From: Betaproteobacteria bacterium
GTDB lineage: Bacteria > Pseudomonadota > Gammaproteobacteria > Burkholderiales > Rhodocyclaceae
Assembly (NCBI GenBank): GCA_004295105.1
Contig: SHNC01000189.1
Coordinates: 1-41,202 of the forward strand
Direction of reading: 5' to 3'
DNA: 41,202 nt
The notes under the pieces are model-generated. The model ran no database searches. It was given only the letters and a program-made list of their open reading frames with translations, and was not told where the DNA came from. The translations under genes and the position numbers were made by a program. This document shows positions 8,895-18,565 of this stretch, piece after piece (positions within the stretch are counted from its first letter, which is position 1; each line of letters begins with the position of its first letter).

Positions 8895-11800
8895 TCAGGC
8901 CGATACCGCTTGCGCTTGCGCCGGGTGGCAGGCGCGGCCGGTGTACCCTGCCAGCAAGGTCAGCAGTTCCTCTTCCTGGTAGGGCTTGCCGAGGTAGTGG
9001 TTGGCACCGACCTCGGCGGCATAGCGGCGGTGCTTGTCTGCCAGCCGCGAGGTGATCATGATCACCGGAACGTCGCGGGTACGGGCATCGGCGCGGATGT
9101 TGCGGACCAGGTCGAAGCCGTCCATGCGCGGCATCTCGATGTCCGACAACACCACGTCGGGCAGTGTCTCGATCAGCTTCTCGAGCGCATCGACGCCGTC
9201 CTTCGCGGTAACCACGCGGTAGCCCTCGCGCTCGAGCAGGCGGCCGGTGATCTTGCGCACGGTCAGCGAATCGTCGACCACCATCACCGTCGGCAGGTGG
9301 GTCGGTGCGCCGGCGCTGCCCGGCCGCGCATCGAGGCTTTGATCCTGACCCAGGCCGCGGCTGGCGAGCGCGACCGGATTCAGGATCAGCACGATCTCGC
9401 CGTCACCCAGCACCGTTGCCCCCGACATGCCGACGATGCGGGTGAGCTGCGGACCGGCGTTCTTGACCACGATCTCCTGGTTGCCGCGCAGCGCATCGAC
9501 ATGCAGGGCCAGCGTCTGCGCGCCGGCGCGCAACAGCAGCAGCCAGTTGTAGCGCTGCTCCTCGGGCTGCGTGTGGCTGTCGCCGAGCAGGCGCGGCAGA
9601 TAGCGGTAGGCATAGCGCTCGCCCATCCACTCGGTGCCGTGATCGGCCTGTACCCGGCGCAGTGCGTCGGGTTTGAGCTCCATCACCTGCGCCACCATGC
9701 TCGACGGAATGGCGTAGCTGCGGCCGGCAGCGCGCACCAGCAAGGCCTGCGTGACGGCCAGCGTCAACGGCAGGTAGATGCGGAACGTGGTGCCCTCGCC
9801 GCGCCGGCTGCTGACGTCGATGCGGCCACCGACGGCGGCGGTCTGCGCCTTGACCACGTCCATGCCGACGCCGCGCCCCGACACCGCCGACAGCGCCTGC
9901 GCGGTGGAGAAGCCGGGCAGGAAGATGAGGTTGGTGAGCCGGCGCACATCGACCTGCTCGTGCGCCTCGATCAGACCGCTGCTGCGCGCGCGCGCCTCGA
10001 TGCGCTCGAAGTCGAGCCCGGCACCGTCGTCGGCGAGCTCGATGGCGATCTCGTTCCCTTCCTGGCGCACGCTCACGCTGATCTGGCCGATCTCCGGCTT
10101 GCCCGCCGCGCGGCGACGTTCGGGCGGCTCGATGCCGTGCGCGACCGCGTTGCGCAGCAGATGCTCGAGCGGTGCCGCCATCTGCTCGAGCACGCTGCGG
10201 TCGATCTCGATGCGTCCGCCGCGCAGGTCGAGGTGGGCGCGCTTGCCCAGTTCCCGCGCGCTCTGCCGCACCACGCGGTAGAGGCGGTCGGCGAGACTGT
10301 CGAAGGGCAGCATGCGCACCCGCATCAGTGCCTGCTGCAGATCGCGCGACAGGCGCGCCTGGCCGTGCAGCGCGAGGTCGGCGCCGTCGAGGTTGTGCAG
10401 CAGGCTCTGCTGCACGGTGGTGACGTCGTTGACACTCTCGGCCAGCATGCGGGTGAGTTCCTGCAGCCGGGTGTAGCGGTCCATCTCCAGCGGGTCGAAG
10501 TCGCCAGGGCGTGAATCGGTCTGCGCGATACGCGACTGCATCTGCATGTCGGCCTGCAGCTCGACTTCGCGCACCTGGTTGCGCAGGCGGATGACGTTGT
10601 CGGTGAGGTCGAGCAGCGAACTGCGCAGCGTGCGCAGTTCGCCCTCGATGCGGGTGCGTGAGATGCCGATCTCGCCGGCCTGGTTGACGAAGCGGTCGAC
10701 CAGGTCCGCGCGCACGCGCAGCGTTGCGGCCGTGGCGCCTTCCGCCTCGGCGACGGGGATCTCGGCCGCTGCCGTCACCAAGGCGGTGGCGAGTGGCGGC
10801 GCAGTGGCCGTCGCGGCGGCCGGGGCGGGCAGCGGCTCGCCCGTGGCGAGCGCATCGATCATCTGTTCGGTGGCGTCGATGCCCGTGGCCAGTTCCTCGA
10901 TCAGGGCCTGTCCGCCGGCATCGGCACCATCTTCCAGCAGCGACTCGAGCTGGTGCAGATGTTCGCCTATCGTCATTGCGCCCGCCATGCGGGCACTTCC
11001 CTTCAGCGAGTGCAGCAGGCGGGCGACCGATTGCGCATGTTCGCCGTCCTGCGGCGCACGTTCCCAGGCGCGCAGCGCGGCGTGCAGGTCGCCCAGCAGG
11101 TCGCCGGCTTCCTCCAGGAACAACGGCAACAGTTGCGCGTCGATGTCGTCCTGCAGCGCGCCGACCGGCGCCGCCGGCGCACCGGCGAGCGGCGCTTCGG
11201 GCGCGGCCCCGGACGAAGGCGCGGGTTCTTCGAGGGCGAGCTCCTCGAAGGCGAGCGACCCGGCCGCGAGCGGCATGGCAGATTCCGCCCCGGACGCCGC
11301 GAGCGGCATGCCACCCGGCGCGGCGGCGAGGGCCCTCCCGCAGCGGTCCAGCGCCTGTTCCAGCCCGGGGGCAGGCTCGGGCATGCGCTGCTGCAGCACC
11401 TCGCCCAGCATTGCCTGCAGCGTGTGGGTGCTGTCGGCAAGCAGGGCCAGCTCGTCGCGCCCGGGCGCGCGGCTCGCGTCGCGCAGGCGTTCGACCGCAT
11501 GCTCGAGCGCGCGGCCCAGCGTGTGCAGCGGCCCCAGTCGAGCCGTACCGGAGATGCCCGCCAGCGTGTGCGCCGCGCGCAACGCGTTGTCGGGTGGCAG
11601 CAGCGCCGGGTTGGCGGCCAGGCGGGCGAATTCCTCGTGCAGGGTGGCCAGATGGGTCGCCGCTTCCGAGCGGTACAGCTCGTACAGCGCACGTGACATC
11701 TCGGCGCCGCCGATGACGACGGTGTCCGGCGCGGGGGGCGTCGCGGCCCCGGCCTGCGCTTGAGGCGACAGGTCCTCGAGCGTCTCCTCGGCCGCGCCCG

Positions 11801-14624
11801 CGGCGGCCCCGTCCGCAGGGGGCCGGGGCTCGGCCTGCGTCGGCCGCGCGGCGAGGTCCGCCGGCGCCGACGCTTCGCCCGCGTCCAGCGGCGCGAGCTC
11901 TTCGGCGTGAAGGTCGAATTCGTCGATGGTCTCGAGGGCGGGCAGCTCCAGTCCGACTGCCGGCACCGGCGCGGCCTCCAGCGTCGCGCTGTCCAAGGCT
12001 TCGGCGGGCGGTGCTTCGAGCGGCGCAACGCTGATCGTCGACGCGTCCGCCAGCCGCGGCAGCGGCAGGATCTCACCGCTGTCGGACAACTCCAGGCTGG
12101 GGAAGGCGGGTTCCACAATTTCCGTGGCGCCCGCGGTCTCGCCGCCTTGAGGCTGCGCCGCGGGCAGCGTCGTTTCGGACAGCGGCGGCGGTTCGGCGAG
12201 CGGGGTGTCGGCACTGCGCAGACGCTCGGCTTCGGCCACTATGGCGCTGGCGTCGCGGCCCTGGGGGCCGCCGGCCTCGAGTTGCACGACCCAATCGGTG
12301 AACAGTTGGCGCGCGCCGTCGATGAGATGGTGCAGCGCAGGCGTCGGCGGCCATTCGAACTGCAGCCAGCGGTTGAGCGTCTGTTCGACGCTCCATGCCG
12401 CCTCGCCGACTTCGCGCAACCCCACCATGCGTCCGCTGCCCTTGAGGGTGTGGAAGCCGCGCCGCATCACCGTCAGGTGTTCCGCCTGTTGCGGCTCGCT
12501 GCGCGACAGCTCGAGGTGCTCGCCGATCGTGGCCAGCACCTCGTGCGCCTCCTCGATGAAGATGCACAGCAGCTCAGCGTCGATTGCCGCTTCGGCCTCG
12601 AGCCGGGCACTGGGCGCCGTGGCCTCCATGTCCCGCGCGGGAGCGCTTGTCAGGGTGGCGGGCAGGGGCTCGGTTCCGACCCCGGACGGGGCCTGCCAAG
12701 TCGCCGCGGCTCGGCCATCGACCGTGACCGGTGCCGGTGTCTCGACCGCAGGCGGCAGCCCGGTTGCGGCGGCGGCCGGTGCGGCTTCGACCTCGTCCGC
12801 CTCGACCGCATGAGGCTCGACCGCATGAGGCTCGACGTCGGCGGCGCCCTGCGCAGGCGACGCCGGCGCGATGCTTGCCTCGACGGGGGCAGGTGTGATT
12901 CCGGTCGCCTGCGGCGCGGCCGCCGCGGGCTGCGCGTCCGGCGCGGTGATGGTGGGTGCGGCGTGGCCGGGTTCGAGCAGGGCATGCAGGTCGCTGCGCT
13001 TGTGCGGCAGCGATTCGATGTAGAAGCCCAGCGCGGACAGCTTGTGCGCGAGCTCCTCGAAGGCAGCCTGGTCCGGCTCGGCATCCGGTGCGGCGAAGTG
13101 TGCGATGCGCGCGCTGGCCTCGCGCAGCAGCGCGATGGCGCTGGTTTCGCCGAGCAGGCTCAGTGCGCCCAGGATCTGCTGCAGCGGCCGATGCAGCTCG
13201 CCAAGCGCCGCACGCCGCTGCGGATTGCGGAAGAAGTCGTCCAGCGTCTGTTCGACATGGGCGAGGCTGGACAGCATTTCCCTCGCCAGTTGGGCCAGCG
13301 CCTCACGTTCATGCGCGCGTGCTGCGCCGTCCGATGCGGCAGCCGGCGGCTGCGGCGCGACCGCCTCGCCACGGCGCAGCGCGGCGAGTCGGGCCAGTGT
13401 GGCGTCCACCTGATCAGCGAGGCTGTCGTCGGCGACCCCCGGGTCGACCGCGGCCTCGATCTGCAGCAACGCACCGGCCACTTCGATGGCGGTGCTCTCG
13501 GAGAACTGCAGCGGGTCGTGGCGCAGCCAGCGGATGAAATCGGCCAGGCCGGCGATCAGGCGATCGGTCGTTGGTCGGCCGAGGCCGGTCGCGACGGGGG
13601 CGAATTGGCCGAGCCCCGCGTCGAAGTCCGCCAGCGCGATCGCGGTGCCGCCGCAGAACGCGTCCCACTGCTCGCGCAGGGCTGCCAGCCGGGTGCGCAG
13701 CGCCTGCAGCAGCGGCGCGAGGGGAACCTCGCTGATGGTGGCGCCGGGTGCCGGCAGCAGCGCATTGAGCTGCCAGCAGGTGCGGATGTCGCGCTGCTGT
13801 TCGGTGGTGACCGGGGTGGTGGCGACGCGGTACAGAATCTCGCGCAGCAGGCGTTCGGGCGTCGCGCCGGTGCCGGCGAGCAGGCGCCGGAACTGCGCGT
13901 CGATCTGCGCGCACAGCTTCTTCACCGCAGGGTCCGGCACGATGGTGCCGGCGATCAGCGCGTCGAAGAAGCCCAGGCTCGCCCACCACAGCGAACGTGC
14001 TGCCGGCGTCGGCTGGACGGCCTCGACTTCGGCGATGGCGTCGCGCATCTGTCGCGCCCCGCTGCCGCGCGCACCGTTGCGCAGCCAGTCGAGCAGACCG
14101 CGCTCGAAGCGCGCGCGCGCGCTGCGCAGCCGGGTCTGCACCTCGGCCGCGGGGGGCTGCGCCTCGTCACGGCGCGGCGGGCGCAGGCTCAGATCGGGAT
14201 GGAACAGTTCGATCGCGCCGGCCGGGGGCTGTCCGCGCGCCGCGACCAGGGCCTCGTGCAGCGGCGCCAGGCGCAGCGGCTGGTCGGGCACGCCGCGCAC
14301 GAGTTCCTCGAGGTAATTGCCCAGCGCCGCCAGTGCGCGCAGGCCAAGGCCGATCGTCTTGCCATCGATCGCCACCTCGCCGCGCGCCATGTCGCCCAGC
14401 AGCAGGCCGGTCGTTTCCGCGAACTGGGTCAGGCCATCGAGGCCGATGATGGACAGCGCGCCGCGCACCTGATGCAGATGGGTCTGGGCGAACTGGATGC
14501 GTGCTGCCGGGTCGCTCGTGGTGCCGGCCTGTTCGAGCGCCTCGCGCGCGCGCCCGAGTGCCGCGTCGATCTCGCCCTTGACCCAGTTCAGCGGTCCGAG
14601 ATCCGTTTCGATCGCGTGTGTCAT
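8895..14624 (-). CDS. chpA: Hybrid chemotaxis histidine kinase ChpA/PilL with multiple Hpt domains and C-terminal receiver
   Basis: A 1909-residue cytoplasmic CheA-type kinase of the type IV pilus Chp system. Histidine-phosphotransfer motifs appear at H51 (HQVRGALSIIG), H725 (HTLKGSGRM), H1019 (HTLAGISGTARLG) and H1205 (HSLKGSARMAG). A fifth Hpt-like segment near 482 has Gln in place of the His (QQILGALSLLG). Ala/Pro/Glu-rich linkers separate them. The CheA dimerisation and ATPase core follows, with the N box LLRNAVAHGIEPPERR (N1492), DDGAGLDFER and SGRGVGMDVVKAQ, then a CheW-like domain and a receiver with phospho-acceptor D1828 (LSDIEMPRMDG) and the Lys in LGKPYQEEE. This matches P. aeruginosa ChpA (about 2470 aa) with fewer Hpt modules. 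It starts 39 bp after pilJ. Confidence 0.95.
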   Translation of the reverse strand: MTHAIETDLGPLNWVKGEIDAALGRAREALEQAGTTSDPAARIQFAQTHLHQVRGALSIIGLDGLTQFAETTGLLLGDMARGEVAIDGKTIGLGLRALAALGNYLEELVRGVPDQPLRLAPLHEALVAARGQPPAGAIELFHPDLSLRPPRRDEAQPPAAEVQTRLRSARARFERGLLDWLRNGARGSGARQMRDAIAEVEAVQPTPAARSLWWASLGFFDALIAGTIVPDPAVKKLCAQIDAQFRRLLAGTGATPERLLREILYRVATTPVTTEQQRDIRTCWQLNALLPAPGATISEVPLAPLLQALRTRLAALREQWDAFCGGTAIALADFDAGLGQFAPVATGLGRPTTDRLIAGLADFIRWLRHDPLQFSESTAIEVAGALLQIEAAVDPGVADDSLADQVDATLARLAALRRGEAVAPQPPAAASDGAARAHEREALAQLAREMLSSLAHVEQTLDDFFRNPQRRAALGELHRPLQQILGALSLLGETSAIALLREASARIAHFAAPDAEPDQAAFEELAHKLSALGFYIESLPHKRSDLHALLEPGHAAPTITAPDAQPAAAAPQATGITPAPVEASIAPASPAQGAADVEPHAVEPHAVEADEVEAAPAAAATGLPPAVETPAPVTVDGRAAATWQAPSGVGTEPLPATLTSAPARDMEATAPSARLEAEAAIDAELLCIFIEEAHEVLATIGEHLELSRSEPQQAEHLTVMRRGFHTLKGSGRMVGLREVGEAAWSVEQTLNRWLQFEWPPTPALHHLIDGARQLFTDWVVQLEAGGPQGRDASAIVAEAERLRSADTPLAEPPPLSETTLPAAQPQGGETAGATEIVEPAFPSLELSDSGEILPLPRLADASTISVAPLEAPPAEALDSATLEAAPVPAVGLELPALETIDEFDLHAEELAPLDAGEASAPADLAARPTQAEPRPPADGAAAGAAEETLEDLSPQAQAGAATPPAPDTVVIGGAEMSRALYELYRSEAATHLATLHEEFARLAANPALLPPDNALRAAHTLAGISGTARLGPLHTLGRALEHAVERLRDASRAPGRDELALLADSTHTLQAMLGEVLQQRMPEPAPGLEQALDRCGRALAAAPGGMPLAASGAESAMPLAAGSLAFEELALEEPAPSSGAAPEAPLAGAPAAPVGALQDDIDAQLLPLFLEEAGDLLGDLHAALRAWERAPQDGEHAQSVARLLHSLKGSARMAGAMTIGEHLHQLESLLEDGADAGGQALIEELATGIDATEQMIDALATGEPLPAPAAATATAPPLATALVTAAAEIPVAEAEGATAATLRVRADLVDRFVNQAGEIGISRTRIEGELRTLRSSLLDLTDNVIRLRNQVREVELQADMQMQSRIAQTDSRPGDFDPLEMDRYTRLQELTRMLAESVNDVTTVQQSLLHNLDGADLALHGQARLSRDLQQALMRVRMLPFDSLADRLYRVVRQSARELGKRAHLDLRGGRIEIDRSVLEQMAAPLEHLLRNAVAHGIEPPERRRAAGKPEIGQISVSVRQEGNEIAIELADDGAGLDFERIEARARSSGLIEAHEQVDVRRLTNLIFLPGFSTAQALSAVSGRGVGMDVVKAQTAAVGGRIDVSSRRGEGTTFRIYLPLTLAVTQALLVRAAGRSYAIPSSMVAQVMELKPDALRRVQADHGTEWMGERYAYRYLPRLLGDSHTQPEEQRYNWLLLLRAGAQTLALHVDALRGNQEIVVKNAGPQLTRIVGMSGATVLGDGEIVLILNPVALASRGLGQDQSLDARPGSAGAPTHLPTVMVVDDSLTVRKITGRLLEREGYRVVTAKDGVDALEKLIETLPDVVLSDIEMPRMDGFDLVRNIRADARTRDVPVIMITSRLADKHRRYAAEVGANHYLGKPYQEEELLTLLAGYTGRACHPAQAQAVSA

Positions 14625-14663
14625 GAAAGCTCTCGCTGATGGCGTTGCGGTGGCGGCGGAAGG

Positions 14664-16796
14664 TCAGACCTTGAAGCCGGAAACCGAACCCTTCAGTTCG
14701 ATCGCCAGGTCGGCGAGCTGCCCGATCGACACCGCGGTCTGCTTGGTGCCCAGCGTCGTCTGCTCGGTGATCGTGAGAATGTCGCGCATCGTCGCCGCGA
14801 CGCGGCTGGCGGTGGCGGCCTGCTGCTGGGTGCTGGCTGAGATCTGCTCGATCAGGCGCGCGGTTTCCAGCGACACGTCGCCGATCTCCGCCAGGGCCTG
14901 GCCGGCCGCGTCGGTCAGTCGCGCGCCGTCGACCACGTCGCGGGTGGCGTTCTCCATCGCCCCCACCGCGTCCTGGGTGTCGGTCTGGATGGTCTTCACG
15001 ATCGCTGCGATCTGCTTCGTCGCCTCGCCCGAGCGCTCGGCCAGGCGCTGCACCTCTTCGGCCACGACCGTGAAGCCGCGCCCGGCCTCGCCTGCCGAGG
15101 CGGCCTGGATGGCGGCGTTGAGCGCCAGCACGTTGGTCTGCTCGGTGATGTCGGAGATCAGCTCCACGATCTCGCCGATCTCCTGCGACGATTCGCCCAG
15201 CCGCTTGATGCGCTTGGCGGTCTCCTGGATCTTGTCGCGGATGTCGTTCATGCCCTCGATGGTGTTCTCCACTGCGCCGGCACCCTTGCGTGCGGCGTCG
15301 AGCGAGCGCCGCGCCACCTGGGCGGATTCCAGCGCGCGCTCGGACGAGGCGGTCATCGACTCGGCCATGCGCTGCGCGGTGGTGCCCGCGTTCTCGATCT
15401 CCTGCGATTGACGTTCGGTGGCGGCGAGCAGTTCGTTGGAGGTGCGCTGCGCGGATTCGGTGGCGGCGGTCACCCGGGTGGCGGCATCGTTGATGCGGCG
15501 CACCAGCACCGAGAGCTCCTCGACCGTGTAGTTCACCGAGTCGGCGATGGCGCCGGTGATGTCCTCGGTCACCGTGGCGCGCACCGTCAGGTCGCCATCG
15601 GCGAGGTCGCCCATCTCGTTCATCAGGCGCAGGATGGCCTGTTGCGTCAGGTTGCGTTCGTTCTCGGCTGCCTGACGCTGGGCTTCGGTCTCGGTGCGGC
15701 GGGTGGCGACATCTTCCTGATAGACGCGCGCCATGCGCACCAGCACCGCGATCGCGAAGAGGGCGGCGGCGACGGTGGCGAGCGTGACGAGGTTGACACC
15801 GTGATAGGCGTCGTTGAGCGCGGCGGCAAGCTCCCGCCCGTGCGCAAGCAGCGGCACCGAATCGCGGAAGATGCGGCTCCCCGCCTGCTTCGCCTGGACC
15901 TGCATGCGGATGTCGGTGAGGATGCCGGCCACCGCATTGAAAGTGCCCTGCGCGGCACCGGCGAGCTCGGCGACCCGGGCGCCCGTCTCCGCGTCGCCGC
16001 GCATCTGCGTCAGGCGTTCGATCTGCTCGCGCAGGGCGTTCGTGTCCTTGCCCAGCGCCACGGCCACTTCGGGGTCGATCGCGTCGGCGACGCGCAACGC
16101 ATTGGCGTTCTTGGCGATGCGTTGCGTCAGCATCACCGTGCTGCTGGTGAGGGCGATGTCGCGGGCACCGGCGCCGCCCTGCAGCGCGAGCGCGGCGATG
16201 TGTTCCGAAAGCCCGAGCAGCCGCGCGTTGTCCGCATTGATGGTGTTGACCGCGGTGTTCAGCGTGACGAGGTTCTTCTGCTGCGCCAGCAGTTGGGCGG
16301 TGTCCTGGTCGGTCTTCATCCATGCCGCGGACAGCGTCTCGAGCTGGGGCCGGGCCGCGGCGGGAACGGCAGGGACGCTCGCATCGTCGATCGCACCGCC
16401 CGTCTCGAGTGCCAGCAGCAGGCTGGCGAAACGGTTGCGGCCGGACTGCAGTTCGGAGAAGGCCTCGACATTGCCGCGCAGGGCGAGCTGGGCCGCCTTG
16501 GCGATCTGCTGCGACAGCATCTGCATCTCGGTGGCCGCGGCGACGTGCGCGGTGGCGTCGGCCGACCGCCGCATCTCATACACGGTGAGCGCGGCGGTGA
16601 TCAGCGCGAGTACCGCAAACACGATGCCCAGGGTGCGCAGGCGCTGCGGCAGGGAACGCGCACCCGTCGCCTCGCTGCCGGTCGCGCGCGCGGCCGGTGC
16701 GTCGTCCGGCGGCAGCGTGCCCATGATGCGGGTACTCTCCGCGATCGAATCCTGTTCGGCAGCCTTCTTCCTGCCGAGGGAAAAGCTCAAAGCCAT
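14664..16796 (-). CDS. pilJ: Type IV pilus methyl-accepting chemotaxis protein PilJ
   Basis: A 710-residue inner-membrane chemoreceptor that feeds ChpA. A cytoplasmic N-terminal tail of about 50 residues precedes TM1 ([18 protein letters not shown], near 56-73). A periplasmic region with two PilJ-type four-helix modules ([10 protein letters not shown] and [11 protein letters not shown]) follows, then TM2 ([20 protein letters not shown], near 343-362), a HAMP-like segment ([14 protein letters not shown]), and a long coiled coil. The signalling tip [26 protein letters not shown] contains the conserved kinase-activating hairpin. The periplasmic domains are proposed to sense pilin or pilus tension. 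No CheR-binding pentapeptide ends the protein (it ends GSVSGFKV). It lies between pilI and chpA. Confidence 0.95.
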   Translation of the reverse strand: MALSFSLGRKKAAEQDSIAESTRIMGTLPPDDAPAARATGSEATGARSLPQRLRTLGIVFAVLALITAALTVYEMRRSADATAHVAAATEMQMLSQQIAKAAQLALRGNVEAFSELQSGRNRFASLLLALETGGAIDDASVPAVPAAARPQLETLSAAWMKTDQDTAQLLAQQKNLVTLNTAVNTINADNARLLGLSEHIAALALQGGAGARDIALTSSTVMLTQRIAKNANALRVADAIDPEVAVALGKDTNALREQIERLTQMRGDAETGARVAELAGAAQGTFNAVAGILTDIRMQVQAKQAGSRIFRDSVPLLAHGRELAAALNDAYHGVNLVTLATVAAALFAIAVLVRMARVYQEDVATRRTETEAQRQAAENERNLTQQAILRLMNEMGDLADGDLTVRATVTEDITGAIADSVNYTVEELSVLVRRINDAATRVTAATESAQRTSNELLAATERQSQEIENAGTTAQRMAESMTASSERALESAQVARRSLDAARKGAGAVENTIEGMNDIRDKIQETAKRIKRLGESSQEIGEIVELISDITEQTNVLALNAAIQAASAGEAGRGFTVVAEEVQRLAERSGEATKQIAAIVKTIQTDTQDAVGAMENATRDVVDGARLTDAAGQALAEIGDVSLETARLIEQISASTQQQAATASRVAATMRDILTITEQTTLGTKQTAVSIGQLADLAIELKGSVSGFKV

Positions 16797-16908
16797 GTTG
16801 CGTGCTCCACCACTGGGTGTTGGCGTCCGGTGCAGCGTTCTGCGGCGGCGGACGGTTCGTGTTCGGTCGGGTTGCGCATGCTCGTCGGGGTGTTGCGGTC
16901 GGCCACGC

Positions 16909-17418
16909 TCACTCGATGCCGGCGTCGAGGAATTCGGGCTGGGCGAGCAATTGCGCGGCGTCGAGCTGCAACCACAGTCGGCCCTGCACGTCGCGCAGCC
17001 GGCGCTGCACCCACGGACGGTTGTCGGCCGAGGCGTCGGGCTCGAAGTCTTCCTGGCTGCGCAGCCCGGTGATGCGCGACACCAGCAGCGCGCAATTGAT
17101 GCCCAGACGTGCGCCGACCAGCACCAGGCGCGCCGCGCCGCCGGGCACGGTGGGCGGAGTCTGGTGGAAGAGGGCGAGGTCGACCACGCCGTACAGCGTG
17201 CCGCGCACGTTGGCCAGGCCGACGTACCATGGTTTGGTCAGCGGCACCGACGACAGCGGCGGCGGCGGCAGGATCTCGCCGGATTCGGCGAGATCGATGA
17301 GCCAGTTCATGCCTCCGGCCTGAAAGCCGAGCAGGCCGCGACGTTCGCCCGTCTTCGCTTCGGCGAGGCGCCTGGCAAGGTTCTCCTGGAACTCGCGCAG
17401 GCTGATGCGCTTCGACAT
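16909..17418 (-). CDS. pilI: CheW-like coupling protein PilI
   Basis: A 169-residue CheW-domain protein that should couple PilJ to ChpA. The N-terminal helix [16 protein letters not shown] and the following [23 protein letters not shown] are typical of PilI. The CheW core includes [44 protein letters not shown], and a C-terminal [11 protein letters not shown] strand. It starts 6 bp after pilH and is separated from pilJ by 112 bp, the largest gap inside the cluster. The gap holds no obvious gene. Confidence 0.93.
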   Translation of the reverse strand: MSKRISLREFQENLARRLAEAKTGERRGLLGFQAGGMNWLIDLAESGEILPPPPLSSVPLTKPWYVGLANVRGTLYGVVDLALFHQTPPTVPGGAARLVLVGARLGINCALLVSRITGLRSQEDFEPDASADNRPWVQRRLRDVQGRLWLQLDAAQLLAQPEFLDAGIE

Positions 17419-17424
17419 CGCCGC

Positions 17425-17790
17425 TCAGCCCATCGCCTTGATGCGCGCCAGCAGCTCGGTGTGGTTGACCGGCTTCACCAGGTAGTCGTAGGCGCCCTGG
17501 CGCATGCCCCAGATCTTGTCGGTCTCCAGCCCCTTGCTGGTGCACATGATGATGGGGATGCGTCGCGTGGCGTCGTTGCGCGAGATCGTGCGCGTGGCCT
17601 GGTAGCCGTTCATGCCGGGCATGACGACGTCCATCAGGATGAGATCGGGTTTCTCGAGCTGGCTCTTGGCGATCGCCTCCTCGCCGCTGTCGGCGGTGAC
17701 GACACGGTAGCCGTTCTTGGACAGCACTTCGGTGAGGGCCAGGCGCTCGGTGGGTGAATCGTCCACCACGAGGATTTTGCTGATCGGCAT
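17425..17790 (-). CDS. pilH: CheY-like response regulator PilH
   Basis: A 121-residue single-domain receiver. The acidic pair is in ILVVDDSPTER (D10, D11), the phospho-acceptor is D54 (LILMDVVMPGMNG), the conserved Thr/Ser is in IIMCTSKG, and the Lys is in YLVKPVNH. In Pseudomonas, PilH acts downstream of ChpA and opposes PilG output. The ATG at 17790 (MPISKILVVDD) was chosen because in-frame codons back to 17922 lie inside pilG and give no receiver homology. It follows pilG by 22 bp. Confidence 0.94.
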   Translation of the reverse strand: MPISKILVVDDSPTERLALTEVLSKNGYRVVTADSGEEAIAKSQLEKPDLILMDVVMPGMNGYQATRTISRNDATRRIPIIMCTSKGLETDKIWGMRQGAYDYLVKPVNHTELLARIKAMG

Positions 17791-17812
17791 GGGCGTTGCG
17801 GTGAGTCGCGGC

Positions 17813-18202
17813 TCAGTCGCGCGGCGCGCGGGCGGCGTGGGTCGCCACCGCGCGCAGCAGGCTGTCCTTGGTAAAGGGTTTGGTGAGGTATTCGTCGGAG
17901 CCGACCATGCGTCCGCGGGCACGGTCGAACAGCCCGTCCTTCGACGACAGCATGATCACCGGCGTGGCCGACAGGCGCGGATTCTTCTTGATCAGCGCAC
18001 AGGTCTGATAGCCGTCGAGGCGCGGCATCATGATGTCGACGAAAATGACATCGGGGTGGTGGTCGGCGATCTTCGCCAGCGCATCGAATCCATCCTCGGC
18101 GAGCAGCACCGTACAGCCTGCCTGGCCGAGGAAGATCTCGGCACTGCGGCGGATGGTGTTGCTGTCGTCGATGACCATCACCTTGAGTCCGGCAAGATCC
18201 AT
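17813..18202 (-). CDS. pilG: CheY-like response regulator PilG
   Basis: A 129-residue single receiver domain, first gene of the chp cluster. The acidic pair is in VMVIDDSNTIRRSAE (D12, D13), the phospho-acceptor is D56 (IFVDIMMPRLDGYQT), the conserved Ser is in VIMLSSKDGLFD, and the Lys is in YLTKPFTKDSLL. The GLFDRARGRMVGSDEY segment is characteristic of PilG. It promotes pilus extension and cAMP signalling in Pseudomonas. An AGGGA ribosome-binding site lies just upstream of the ATG. Upstream, 84 bp away, is a rubredoxin gene on the same strand, so both could share a promoter. Confidence 0.95.
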   Translation of the reverse strand: MDLAGLKVMVIDDSNTIRRSAEIFLGQAGCTVLLAEDGFDALAKIADHHPDVIFVDIMMPRLDGYQTCALIKKNPRLSATPVIMLSSKDGLFDRARGRMVGSDEYLTKPFTKDSLLRAVATHAARAPRD

Positions 18203-18286
18203 GCTTTCATTCCCTGGAAGTGCGAAGCGTCGAGGACGCAGGGGCGGGCCGCCGTCCGGCCACGAGGTGGGCGGCCGGATCCGTGT

Positions 18287-18457
18287 TCAGATCTCGACGA
18301 GTTCGAAGTCTTCCTTGCGCGCTCCGCATTCGGGGCAGGTCCAGTTCGGCGGTACGTCCTCCCAGCGCGTGCCGGGCGGAATGCCCTCATCGGGCAGGCC
18401 CGCGGCCTCGTCATAGATGAAACCGCAGATCAGACACATAAAAGTCTTGTACGACAT
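18287..18457 (-). CDS. rubA: Rubredoxin
   Basis: A 56-residue one-iron electron carrier. Translating the reverse strand from the ATG at 18457 to the TGA at 18287 gives two C-x2-C knuckles, MCLICGFIY (C8, C11) and TCPECGARKEDFE (C41, C44), separated by the usual YDEAAGLPDEGIPPGTRWEDVP loop with conserved Tyr, Pro and Trp. It is complete and of normal length. It is transcribed toward pilG and diverges from thiD. Electron-transfer partners are not apparent in this window. Confidence 0.96.
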   Translation of the reverse strand: MSYKTFMCLICGFIYDEAAGLPDEGIPPGTRWEDVPPNWTCPECGARKEDFELVEI

Positions 18458-18478
18458 ATCGGCCACGAGGAAGACAAC

Positions 18479-18509
18479 TTGAGAAGATAAACGGGAGGAG
18501 CGCTAGAAT
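18479..18509 (+). promoter_or_regulatory. Candidate sigma-70 promoter for thiD-thiE
   Basis: TTGAGA (18479-18484) and TAGAAT (18504-18509) are separated by 19 bp, a little longer than ideal. The predicted transcription start near 18516 leaves a leader of about 50 nt before thiD. I see no TPP (thi-box) riboswitch in that leader. Confidence 0.4.
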
Positions 18510-18565
18510 CGGCCCGATCTTACCGCATAGGCGCAAGCGCCCGGCAACGGCGCCCGCTCCCCGCC

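Noticed and set aside
11760-14639. A 959-residue plus-strand open frame antisense to chpA
   Set aside because: Arg/Gly-rich composition with no domain; it mirrors the chpA codon structure.
18510-18565. TPP riboswitch in front of thiD
   Set aside because: The leader is only about 50 nt and lacks the conserved CTGAGA thi-box.
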